A stretch of 64,000 nt of DNA from Coleofasciculus sp040219735 (lineage in GTDB: Bacteria; Cyanobacteriota; Cyanobacteriia; Cyanobacteriales; Coleofasciculaceae), in NCBI GenBank assembly GCA_040219735.1, contig JAVJRX010000184.1, one strand, 5' to 3'. The first letter of the stretch is position 1; each line of letters begins with the position of its first letter. This document shows, one piece after another, positions 26,424 through 34,682 of this stretch. The notes under the pieces were generated by a model. That model was not told where the DNA came from and searched no databases. It saw only the letters and a list, made by a program, of their open reading frames with translations. Made by a program: the position numbers and the translations under genes.

Positions 26424-29400
26424 TTACCGTTCAACAGCCCCTAAGGCTTTAAGGGTGGCTTTTTGTGCGTCCGTTAACCCTCGAGTCTCCGTAATGTTCA
26501 TCCTCTCGTAAAGCCGATTCGCTCGTAGGGTTTTGAGGCACTCACCCGTATTGATATCCCAGATTTTAATCGTTTCATCTTGACTACTACTAATCAAAAT
26601 ACGACCATCTGGACTCCAAGTCACTGAATAGACCCAACTGGTGTGACCCTGCAACACTCCTATGGCTTCACAGGTTTGGGTATCCCATAAGCGAACCGAG
26701 AAGTCATGATTACCACTCGCCAGAATCCGACCATTCGGACTCCAGGCGACAACCCATACCCCACCCGCATCGCTATCCCAGGTTTTTAGACATTCACCTG
26801 TACTCACATCCCACAAGCGAATGGTTTGGTCATGACTACCACTGGCAAGAGTACAACTATCCGGACTCCACGCTACGGAACAGACCCAACCTGTATGACC
26901 CTGAAATATTTTCTGGCATTGACTGCTATTGACATCCCACAATCGAATCGAGAAGTCAAAACTACCCGTAGCCAGGGTTCGACTATCTGGACTCCATGCC
27001 ACTGTCCATACCCAACTGGCGTGACCCTGCAACACTGAACGGCAAACCCCGGTTTGACCATCCCATAACCGCACCGACAAGTCATGACTGCCACTGGCAA
27101 GGGTATGACCATCAGGACTCCAAACTAATGCCCAAATGCTACCCGTATGACCGGGTAACGCCAAAAGACATTGACCACTCTCCACATCCCACAAGCGCAC
27201 ACAGGCGTCAAGACTACCCGTCGCCAGTTTACGACCATCTGGACTCCAGGCGACGCTGCGTATTCCATTCGTGTGACCGGACAAAACCTTGAGACATTCA
27301 CCGCTACGGATATCCCACAACCGCGCCAAAAAGTCGTCACTACCACTCGCCAAGAACTCGCCATCGGGACTGAGAGCAACCGACCAGATCCCACTGGTGT
27401 AACCATGCAGCGCTTTTAGGCATTGACCATCACGGACATCCCACAAGCGAAGGGTTTGGTCATGACTGGCGCTGGCAATCGTGCGACTATCGGGACTGAA
27501 GGCAACTGACCAGATTCGTTCTGTGTGACCCTGTAAAATCTTAAGGCAGCGACGATGACGAATATCCCACAAGCGCACAATTGACTCAAAACCACTACTG
27601 GCGAGGAGATGACCATCCCGACTCCAGGCGACTGAGCGAATCCACTCGGTGTGACCTTGGAAAACATGGAGACAGCGACCATTACTCACATCCCATAAGC
27701 GCACGGTTTTGTCATCACTGCCACTGGCGATAGTACGACCATCGGGACTCCAAACTACAGCTCGTACCTCATCAGTGTGACCGTGAAAGGCTTTAATACA
27801 CTGACCCTGACCCACATCCCAGATGCGAATCGCTGGGTCAAGACCACTACTGGCAATAGTACGACCATCCCGACTCCACGCCACTGACCAGATCCTACTC
27901 GTTTGACCCTCTAGCGCCTTGATACACTGACCCTTACCCACATCCCACAAGCGTACTGTGGGGTCAAGACCACTACTGGCTAAGGTTTGACCATCGGGAC
28001 TGAAGGCAACCGCCCAAACTCCATTGGCATGACCGTGAAACGCCTTGAGACATTGACCCTCACGCACATCCCATAAACGCACGGTTTGGTCATCACTACA
28101 ACTTGCCAGGATTTGACCATCGGGACTGAAGCTGACTCCCCAGACCCAACCCTGATGCCCTTTCAATGTCAACAGTTGTTTGCCATCTGCCACTTGCCAC
28201 AAACGCACGTTCCCATCCACATCCCCTGTCGCCAAGTGTTTTCCATCGGGACTAAATGCTACTACCAGTACGCCACTTAAGGTTTCTGAGAAAACCGATC
28301 TACTTAAATCGGCATTTTGGAAGTTAACATTATACAAATTCCGGCGACGTAAGTCAGCTTGCCAAATCGTTAAATTAGAAAAATTATAGTTGGTTAAATT
28401 AATGTGGAGTTGATGTAAGAGGTTAATCAAATTTCCGCCACCATAGCCCGCTAATGCGGAACAATGTTCTCGGAGTTGGGTTAAAATACCAGCGAGTTTA
28501 GCTTCTAAGGTTTTAGGTGACTTAAAGGTTTGGTTAAGTCTTTGGACAAGGGGGTCTAGAACCAGACGGATTTGACTGGCTCTGACATAATCTTTGGCGG
28601 TCACTTTGACCAGAGGGTGACTGATTAATAATTCAGGGTGTTCTGTGGAAATTTCGTCATAACAGCCATAAATGAATCGCTCAGTCACGTATTCCATGAC
28701 GACAGGTTGTTGGGTGTAACGGAACGACAACTTTTCTTGGGGTAGGCGCGTGGCTTTCTCAATTAGCGATCGCCCCCACAGACTTTCTAAGGATTCTAAT
28801 AAATTTGACCGAGATACCCCAGGCACGATGTCGTCTTGAAGTTCGGCGATGGTTGTCCCTTCTCGATTAATCGCTAACCAGTACATAATAGTTTTTTCTA
28901 GAGACGGGAGGCGGTCAAACTGTTGATCGAGCAAGCGGCGAATGCTATTGAAGACAACGGTATCTTCGGCTAAAAAGGCTTCAATTTCACCGTCAAATAG
29001 GGCTTGAATCGAGGTGGCAACAATTTTGATAGCGAGGGGGTTATTGTCGTAGCGATCGCACAACTGTTTTTGGTACGTTGGTTGTCCGACTAATCCCTTA
29101 TCTTGCAGCAATGCGATCGCGATATCAAAAGAGCCACTCAAGCGCACGGAGCGCACGGGCAGTTTTTCGCCTTCACTGGCGGTAATAATGGCTGGTTTTT
29201 CTCGACTGGTGAAGATGACACAACTTTGATGGGCGGTTTCGCCAATAGCTCGGAGCAGGTTCTCATAGTCCTCATAACCGGGACGAAATTGTCCAGCTTG
29301 AGCCGCTTCTAAAATGGCTTCCATGTTATCTAAAATTAACAGACAACGGAAAGTACGCAAATAATGAAGGAGTCGTCCCAATTCCGGTTTGGTTTCTTGT

Positions 29401-30020
29401 TGGTTAGAGATAAAGGACACTAAATCACCCACAAGGATTTCTAGAGGTGGGGCGTTGCGTAAACTTCGCCAAATCACATAGTCAAACTCATGCTGCACCT
29501 GTTGAGCCACCTTGGCGGTGAGTGTGGTTTTGCCGATTCCACCGATGCCTAATACTCCAATCAGGCGACACTGATCGGTGACAACGGATTGCACTAGAGT
29601 TGCTCGTTCTTGGCGGCGTCCATAGAACACGGAGACATCCGCCGCTTCTTCCCAGTCAGTGTGATTGGGGATTAAATTCTCTTTGGTTCCCCTGCCCCCC
29701 TGCTCCTCTGCTCCTCTGCTTCCCTGTTCCTCTGCCCTCCTGCTTTGCTGACGCCACTGGCGTTCTAGAGCTGAGGGAAAGTTGGTTTTACTGACTTGTT
29801 CACCCAAGGCTTCACTCAGCATCTTCCACAGCTTCGGACCTACATCTCGTTTCAGATAGCTGGCTGAGTACCCTGTTGCATCAGCAATTTTTTCGTAAGT
29901 CTGTTTTTGCCAGGAGCCTTTGAGGATAGCAATTTCTACATCACTTAGCCGTCTTCCTACTGTGGTAAAGATGACTTCGTCTGCCAGTTCCAAGCCTTGT
30001 TCAAAGTTCATAGTCATCAT
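26424..30020 (-). CDS. STAND ATPase: HTH-like N-terminus, NB-ARC, 14 WD40 repeats
   Basis: A 1198-residue signal-transducing ATPase. Residues 1-80 form a helical HTH-like region (YEKIADATGYSASYLKRDVGPKLWKML) seen at the front of many cyanobacterial STAND proteins. Walker A GIGGIGKTT (158-166) and a Walker B LLILDNME follow, then a helical arm, a short pentapeptide-like stretch (NLYNVNFQNADLSRSVF), and 14 WD40 repeats, each closing with RLWD or similar, enough for two seven-blade propellers. Such proteins sense a ligand through the propellers and oligomerise; many are defence-type proteins. The linker at 97-115 (EEQGSRGAEEQGGRG) is encoded by repeat-like DNA at about 29690-29750. Confidence 0.88.
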   Translation of the reverse strand: MMTMNFEQGLELADEVIFTTVGRRLSDVEIAILKGSWQKQTYEKIADATGYSASYLKRDVGPKLWKMLSEALGEQVSKTNFPSALERQWRQQSRRAEEQGSRGAEEQGGRGTKENLIPNHTDWEEAADVSVFYGRRQERATLVQSVVTDQCRLIGVLGIGGIGKTTLTAKVAQQVQHEFDYVIWRSLRNAPPLEILVGDLVSFISNQQETKPELGRLLHYLRTFRCLLILDNMEAILEAAQAGQFRPGYEDYENLLRAIGETAHQSCVIFTSREKPAIITASEGEKLPVRSVRLSGSFDIAIALLQDKGLVGQPTYQKQLCDRYDNNPLAIKIVATSIQALFDGEIEAFLAEDTVVFNSIRRLLDQQFDRLPSLEKTIMYWLAINREGTTIAELQDDIVPGVSRSNLLESLESLWGRSLIEKATRLPQEKLSFRYTQQPVVMEYVTERFIYGCYDEISTEHPELLISHPLVKVTAKDYVRASQIRLVLDPLVQRLNQTFKSPKTLEAKLAGILTQLREHCSALAGYGGGNLINLLHQLHINLTNYNFSNLTIWQADLRRRNLYNVNFQNADLSRSVFSETLSGVLVVAFSPDGKHLATGDVDGNVRLWQVADGKQLLTLKGHQGWVWGVSFSPDGQILASCSDDQTVRLWDVREGQCLKAFHGHANGVWAVAFSPDGQTLASSGLDPTVRLWDVGKGQCIKALEGQTSRIWSVAWSRDGRTIASSGLDPAIRIWDVGQGQCIKAFHGHTDEVRAVVWSPDGRTIASGSDDKTVRLWDVSNGRCLHVFQGHTEWIRSVAWSRDGHLLASSGFESIVRLWDIRHRRCLKILQGHTERIWSVAFSPDSRTIASASHDQTLRLWDVRDGQCLKALHGYTSGIWSVALSPDGEFLASGSDDFLARLWDIRSGECLKVLSGHTNGIRSVAWSPDGRKLATGSLDACVRLWDVESGQCLLALPGHTGSIWALVWSPDGHTLASGSHDLSVRLWDGQTGVCRSVLQGHASWVWTVAWSPDSRTLATGSFDFSIRLWDVNSSQCQKIFQGHTGWVCSVAWSPDSCTLASGSHDQTIRLWDVSTGECLKTWDSDAGGVWVVAWSPNGRILASGNHDFSVRLWDTQTCEAIGVLQGHTSWVYSVTWSPDGRILISSSQDETIKIWDINTGECLKTLRANRLYERMNITETRGLTDAQKATLKALGAVER

Positions 30021-30514
30021 TGGACACCCAAAATTGCCATAATATTAGCAGAACTTTGCCAGAACTGATCTGTATTGACGATAACCTGTTGCTCTCAGAA
30101 ACTAGGATTTCAGAGGATTTGACTTTGGAGCAATAATAATTGTCATTTTTACTGATGCAATGGATAGAAAAAACTCTATTCGGAATTTTGGTTCCTGAGT
30201 TCTGAACTCTTTTTGGGTTATATCAAATCCCTTCAATGGCTTATCGTCAAAAAACTCTACCCATTCCTCTATCTCGACATCTCCGTCAGTTTTAATGATA
30301 AGTACTCTAGCGGATTCGATTTTTTCAACACAAGTAAATCACCAGAACTTTTCCAGACTTTTCATGTATTGACGAGAATCTGTTGTTGGCACAAACTGGG
30401 GTTAAGAGACTTAGGTGAGCAATCAAGTTAGTCGTCTGAATCTATTGTTCTGCCAGTTCTTTAGTCATTATTAACGTTTCTTTAAAAACTGCCTCTAATC
30501 AAAAGGAGCATTAT
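30021..30514. promoter_or_regulatory. Divergent gap with duplicated TGTATTGACGA motif
   Basis: No gene seen between the STAND gene and the small paralogue pair. A block reading CCAGAACT, then TGTATTGACGA, then CTGTTG occurs twice, near 30059-30094 (close to the STAND start) and near 30350-30386 (upstream of the plus-strand genes). Possible shared operator or promoter duplication. Confidence 0.4.
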
Positions 30515-30865
30515 ATGGCGCTTATAGTCAATTCAAGTGGTTTTGGCGTTTTCATTCAATGTGAAAATAATAAAGGAGAGGAAATTGGATGGAACGGGGG
30601 TGACATTCATCCAGGTGTTACTCGGTATATTCAAGCAGGGCGTATAGAGGGTAATGGAGGTACTTGTGAATGCAGGGTATATTCAGTAAAAACAACAAAT
30701 GAACCTGCACCAGGTGGAGGATATGTACAGAAACAGACACCCGATCAACTTATCACTTCTAAAGTCATTAAACCCCATGCTCTTTGGTACTTTAATGGAG
30801 GTTCTCTGACTACAGACCCTACAGGTCTACGGTTTACGGATAATAGCAAGCGTCAGGGCTGGTAA
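30515..30865 (+). CDS. Small protein of unknown family, paralogue A
   Basis: A 116-residue protein that I do not recognise. AGGAG lies 7-11 nt before the ATG, so it is probably expressed. It opens MALIVNSSGFGVFIQC and ends KRQGW, with KPHALWYFNG in between. The next gene has the same opening (MAVFVNSTN), the same PHxLW block and an LHGW end, so the two are paralogues. Predicted beta-rich, glycine-rich, no signal peptide or membrane helix. Confidence 0.6.
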   Translation: MALIVNSSGFGVFIQCENNKGEEIGWNGGDIHPGVTRYIQAGRIEGNGGTCECRVYSVKTTNEPAPGGGYVQKQTPDQLITSKVIKPHALWYFNGGSLTTDPTGLRFTDNSKRQGW

Positions 30866-31006
30866 TTTCAATTTTATACGGAAAAGTATTTGGGTAGCGA
30901 GGAAATAGCTCTCTAGATACCACCAGCTTAAGTTCATTTTTTCACCAAATAATTATGTTCAGTTTGCTGATAGGAATAGTACTCTAACTAATAATGAGGT
31001 AGAAGT

Positions 31007-31420
31007 ATGGCTGTTTTTGTTAACTCTACAAATTACGCAATCCATTTTGTTGGTTATAGAGCAGATGGCTTAAAATTTGAACAAAATGACCCCAATATAT
31101 ATCCAAATAACGCCCGATTTATTAATCAAGATCATTTTGGCGATACTAGCTGGTATATAGTCGTAGCATACGAGCTGGGTGCTTCTATACCAGATAAAGT
31201 AGGACTTGATAGCTCAACTTCTGGTGGAGGTCTAAGCGTAACTATTCCAGGATACGGAAGTATTGGCGCAAGCGTAAGTGGCGCAACCCTTTACTCAAAT
31301 GGTCTAGCTGTTGTGAAAGCAGGACCTCACGATCTGTGGGAAGTCCGAGAAGATTCAAAAGGAGGTTGGGGTTTCCTTAAAGTTAGTACTTATTCAAAAG
31401 AAAGGCTGCATGGCTGGTAG
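31007..31420 (+). CDS. Small protein of unknown family, paralogue B
   Basis: A 137-residue paralogue of the preceding gene, 141 bp downstream. Shared: N-terminal MA-hydrophobic-VNS, central aromatic RxI-Q segment (ARFINQDHFGDTSW compared with TRYIQAGRIEGNGG), PHDLW, and a terminal GW. It differs by a glycine/serine-rich insert (SSTSGGGLSVTIPGYGSIGASVSG). GAGGT lies upstream of the ATG. Function unknown; cytoplasmic by sequence. Confidence 0.6.
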   Translation: MAVFVNSTNYAIHFVGYRADGLKFEQNDPNIYPNNARFINQDHFGDTSWYIVVAYELGASIPDKVGLDSSTSGGGLSVTIPGYGSIGASVSGATLYSNGLAVVKAGPHDLWEVREDSKGGWGFLKVSTYSKERLHGW

Positions 31421-31966
31421 TTAAGGGTAACTGCTCACAGTAAAAAACCGGGCTTGTTGAGAACGAAGTCAATGCGATCGCGTAATCTCTTCTGTTATTC
31501 TCCGCTAGATTAACGATTTTCCGAGAATAAACTCATCCATCAGGTGATTATTGCGATCGCACGCTGAACCCGCCCATCATTTTGGTCAAACCAAACCTTC
31601 CGCCCCTGCTGTTGTACGTTGATAGAGTTTTATAGCAAAGGCTTTACTATCTGCCCGTCCGTAGGAAATAAACGCATCCTGGAAGCCGTTCATGATATCA
31701 ACTTTGATCGCATCGTTATGGCTTATGGGGGAAGGGGTAGAAAGGTAGAACTAACTTTTCACGGAAAGTCTAGAAACCTGCATCGGGGCGGGTTTAGTAA
31801 AATCTGGGTGCAACCGAAAAGATAGTTGTAGATACCAAACCCGGGTTAGCCACCCCCTTTATAAGCTAGTCCGCGCAGGCGGACTTTGTTTGTGTAGCTG
31901 CGACTTCTAGTCACCAGGGCAAAAAAGGGGTTCCTCACGTTGCACTGTGAAAACTAACCGCTATCA
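31421..31966. repeat. Repeat-bearing gap downstream of bcsA
   Basis: No convincing gene. Contains a GGGGCGGGTTT/AAACCCGGG element (about 31785-31848) and a hairpin GTCCGC-GCAG-GCGGAC (about 31872-31887) followed by a TTGTTTGTGTAGCTGCGACT block of a type that recurs in such genomes. HIP1 sites at about 31474 and 31554. Confidence 0.6.
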
Positions 31967-34597
31967 TCAATGCAATACTCTAACTAGCTCCTTAACTTTA
32001 GCCGTCTGCCGATCCTTAAATTGCTCAGGAAAACTTAACTCTAGAGAAATTTTCTTAGGCGCAGAACTACTGCTATCACCAGGAATCAGGATTTCTAATG
32101 AGAGGATTTGGGTTAAAAATCGCTCCCGCGATTGGCTTAGGGGATCTTGACTTAAAAGCAAACCAACTAAGGGTTTTTCTTGCTGCATTTTATTTAAGTT
32201 ATTGGGTTGAAGTAATTTAGCATTCGATGTGATAGAATCATCCAATTCCAACTGCAAGCTTCCCGTGCCAATTGCTGTCACAGTTGCCAAATAAAAGTCT
32301 CCTTCCCAAAACAGTTGAGCTGAGGCTTGAACCCGCTTGCGGACTTTGGCACTCCCTTTTTCCACTTTAAATTCTTGGAATGCACGGAAAAGACCTGTAG
32401 CCAAAAATCCTAAAGACTGCAACGGTTTATCCACATATTCCCGTGTTTGCGAATACCATTCCTTAACGTCAGAATACGTCACTAAGGTTAAATTATCTCG
32501 CTGTGCTTGGGTGACATTAATAAACTTAACCGCCAATTCCATTTGATGATCATTGATAGACTTTGCCACCACAATCTGAGCCTCCATAATCACCCTCGCC
32601 CCGTAATCACCCACTAATTCAACTTCAATTTCATCGGGTAAATTGGGTTGACCTTTGACTTCTAGGATCATGCGAGTTCCCGTTTCCGAAACATCCAGAC
32701 TCACGCCACTCCAACTTTGGTCATAGCTGTAAATCGTTGCCCCAAGCCGTCGCCGTAAGCGGTGGGCGGTACGTTCTTGCGGTTGTTCAAAGGCAACCAG
32801 TAATGCTGCCATTAATAAAACCATGTTAAAGATACACCATAAGGCGTTAACCAAAACAGCCTCTGCATCCTCCGGACGCAGGATTAACCAAAAGGGAACT
32901 GACCCTAACGCCAGCAACACAAAAGCGGTAACACCTAAAAGCCCCCGTACAGATTGCCAATCAAAGTTGGAGAAGCTAAATTCCCGTTTGACGAGGGTCA
33001 TGTCTTTGTCCGTGACGTTAAAAGAACCCAAATTGGGATTAATTAACGCCATCGTTGTCACATAGCCCGCCTGGAATGCCATGACAAATTCAAAGATTTC
33101 ATTCCAGAAGGAAAAGCGTACATGCTTATAGGTAATGTAGTTAGCATTCAGGGACAGAAGGATATGAGGAAACGCATACGCCAAGGTTTCTAATCCCAAA
33201 CCCTGAATTGGGTTGAGTCCAAACAGTAAGAACAGGGTAGGCGCGAGGGCATAAATCAGTCGGGGATAGCCGTAGAAGAAGTGAGACGTGGCGCTGAAAT
33301 AACAAATCCGCTGTGGAATCGTCAAATTTAGCTTACGGTTGAGCACTGGATTTTCAATCCGCAAAATCTGCGCCATACCCCGCGCCCACCGGACTTGCTG
33401 ACCCACATAGGAGGAAAAGTTCTCCGGGGCGAGACCCGCAATCATAATTTTGTCATAGTAAATCGACTTGTATCCCAGAGAATGCAGTCGGAATGCCGTG
33501 TGACAATCTTCAGTCACCGTCTCCGTGGCAATCCCACCAATCTGTAGGGCATATTCTTTACGAATTACCGCTGCTGAACCACAGAAAAAAGCTGCATTCC
33601 AAAAGTCATTCCCTTTTTGAAGTACCTTATAAAAAAGTTCATTACCAACCGGAATCCTGCCATCTGTACGCAAGTTCCGTTCAAAAGGATCAGGATTGAA
33701 AAACCAGTGAGGTGTTTGCACAAATGCCACTTTTGGATCAAAAAAGAAGCCGGCGGTATGTTTGAGAAAATCTCGCAGCGGAATATGGTCACAGTCAAGA
33801 ATCATCACCAAATCCCCCTGCGTGCGGCGAAACGCGGTATTAATATTCCCCGCCTTGGCATGTTCGTTACTATCCCGCGTCATCATGGTGCAGCCAACTT
33901 CTTCACACATTTTCCGCAACTTCTCGCGACGAGCTTTATATTTTTCGGCTCGACCATCATCCAAAACATACACATGTTTTTTGTCATCTGGATAGTCAAT
34001 TGCCATGGCTCCTATTGCAGTTTTGCGGACAATTTCCACATCTTCGTTGTAGGTAGGAATATAGATATCTACCTTGGGCCACTGGTCTTGAGGATATGCC
34101 GACAAATCGACCGGTTCACGGTCTTGAATGTGCAGGGTTTGAAAATACGCCAGAACTAGCGTCAGGATGGCATAGAGTTCAGCCACCAACAACAGCACAC
34201 AAAAGAAGCCATTGAGAAACGTATCAAAATTGAGCGTGTAGTTGAGGCGATAGTAGAGATAGCGAGATGTGGTCACTAAACTCAACCACACTAAAAATAA
34301 GTGGTAGTACTCACTAATTTGTTTGTCAGAAACGCGGTTTTCCGCCCGCACAACCACTTGCCCGATCGCCAAAAGAAAAACGGCAACAATACCCTGTTGC
34401 CAAACCTTGAGTGGGGTAACAATCAAGGGAATCGAGATCACCAGAAGAAACAGAACCAGCCATTTCAAATGGCTCAAGCCAATTCGTGCCAGCGATCGGT
34501 CAAAAAACTCAGGCACGCCATCAACTAGCCAGTCAGTGGCGAAGGGACGTTGGGGACGAAATCGCTGGAATTTAGACGAAGACGAAGACATATTCAA
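31967..34597 (-). CDS. bcsA: Cellulose synthase catalytic subunit BcsA
   Basis: An 876-residue inner-membrane GT2 that polymerises UDP-glucose into cellulose and moves it across the membrane. Seen: four N-terminal hydrophobic segments, VDIYIPTYNEDVEIV, the DDG (VLDDGRAEKY) and the DCDHIP donor motif, TVTEDCHTAF (TED), and the acceptor motif QQVRWARGMAQ, followed by further membrane helices. A C-terminal PilZ domain is suggested by RRRLGATIYSYDQSW and a following beta-rich region, allowing c-di-GMP activation. First gene of the order bcsA-bcsB-GH8-TPR read right to left along the plus coordinates (bcsB lies upstream on this strand). Confidence 0.92.
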   Translation of the reverse strand: MNMSSSSSKFQRFRPQRPFATDWLVDGVPEFFDRSLARIGLSHLKWLVLFLLVISIPLIVTPLKVWQQGIVAVFLLAIGQVVVRAENRVSDKQISEYYHLFLVWLSLVTTSRYLYYRLNYTLNFDTFLNGFFCVLLLVAELYAILTLVLAYFQTLHIQDREPVDLSAYPQDQWPKVDIYIPTYNEDVEIVRKTAIGAMAIDYPDDKKHVYVLDDGRAEKYKARREKLRKMCEEVGCTMMTRDSNEHAKAGNINTAFRRTQGDLVMILDCDHIPLRDFLKHTAGFFFDPKVAFVQTPHWFFNPDPFERNLRTDGRIPVGNELFYKVLQKGNDFWNAAFFCGSAAVIRKEYALQIGGIATETVTEDCHTAFRLHSLGYKSIYYDKIMIAGLAPENFSSYVGQQVRWARGMAQILRIENPVLNRKLNLTIPQRICYFSATSHFFYGYPRLIYALAPTLFLLFGLNPIQGLGLETLAYAFPHILLSLNANYITYKHVRFSFWNEIFEFVMAFQAGYVTTMALINPNLGSFNVTDKDMTLVKREFSFSNFDWQSVRGLLGVTAFVLLALGSVPFWLILRPEDAEAVLVNALWCIFNMVLLMAALLVAFEQPQERTAHRLRRRLGATIYSYDQSWSGVSLDVSETGTRMILEVKGQPNLPDEIEVELVGDYGARVIMEAQIVVAKSINDHQMELAVKFINVTQAQRDNLTLVTYSDVKEWYSQTREYVDKPLQSLGFLATGLFRAFQEFKVEKGSAKVRKRVQASAQLFWEGDFYLATVTAIGTGSLQLELDDSITSNAKLLQPNNLNKMQQEKPLVGLLLSQDPLSQSRERFLTQILSLEILIPGDSSSSAPKKISLELSFPEQFKDRQTAKVKELVRVLH

Positions 34598-34682
34598 CGA
34601 TATGGGTTAGTGAATAAAAAAGCAGGAGGCTCCCAGGCAGAAGGCTAACTCTGACCAATGACAAAGGACAAATGATCAATAA

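Noticed and set aside
31619..31825. 68-codon plus-strand frame downstream of the paralogue pair
   Set aside because: Overlaps a dispersed palindrome, no ribosome site, no recognisable sequence.
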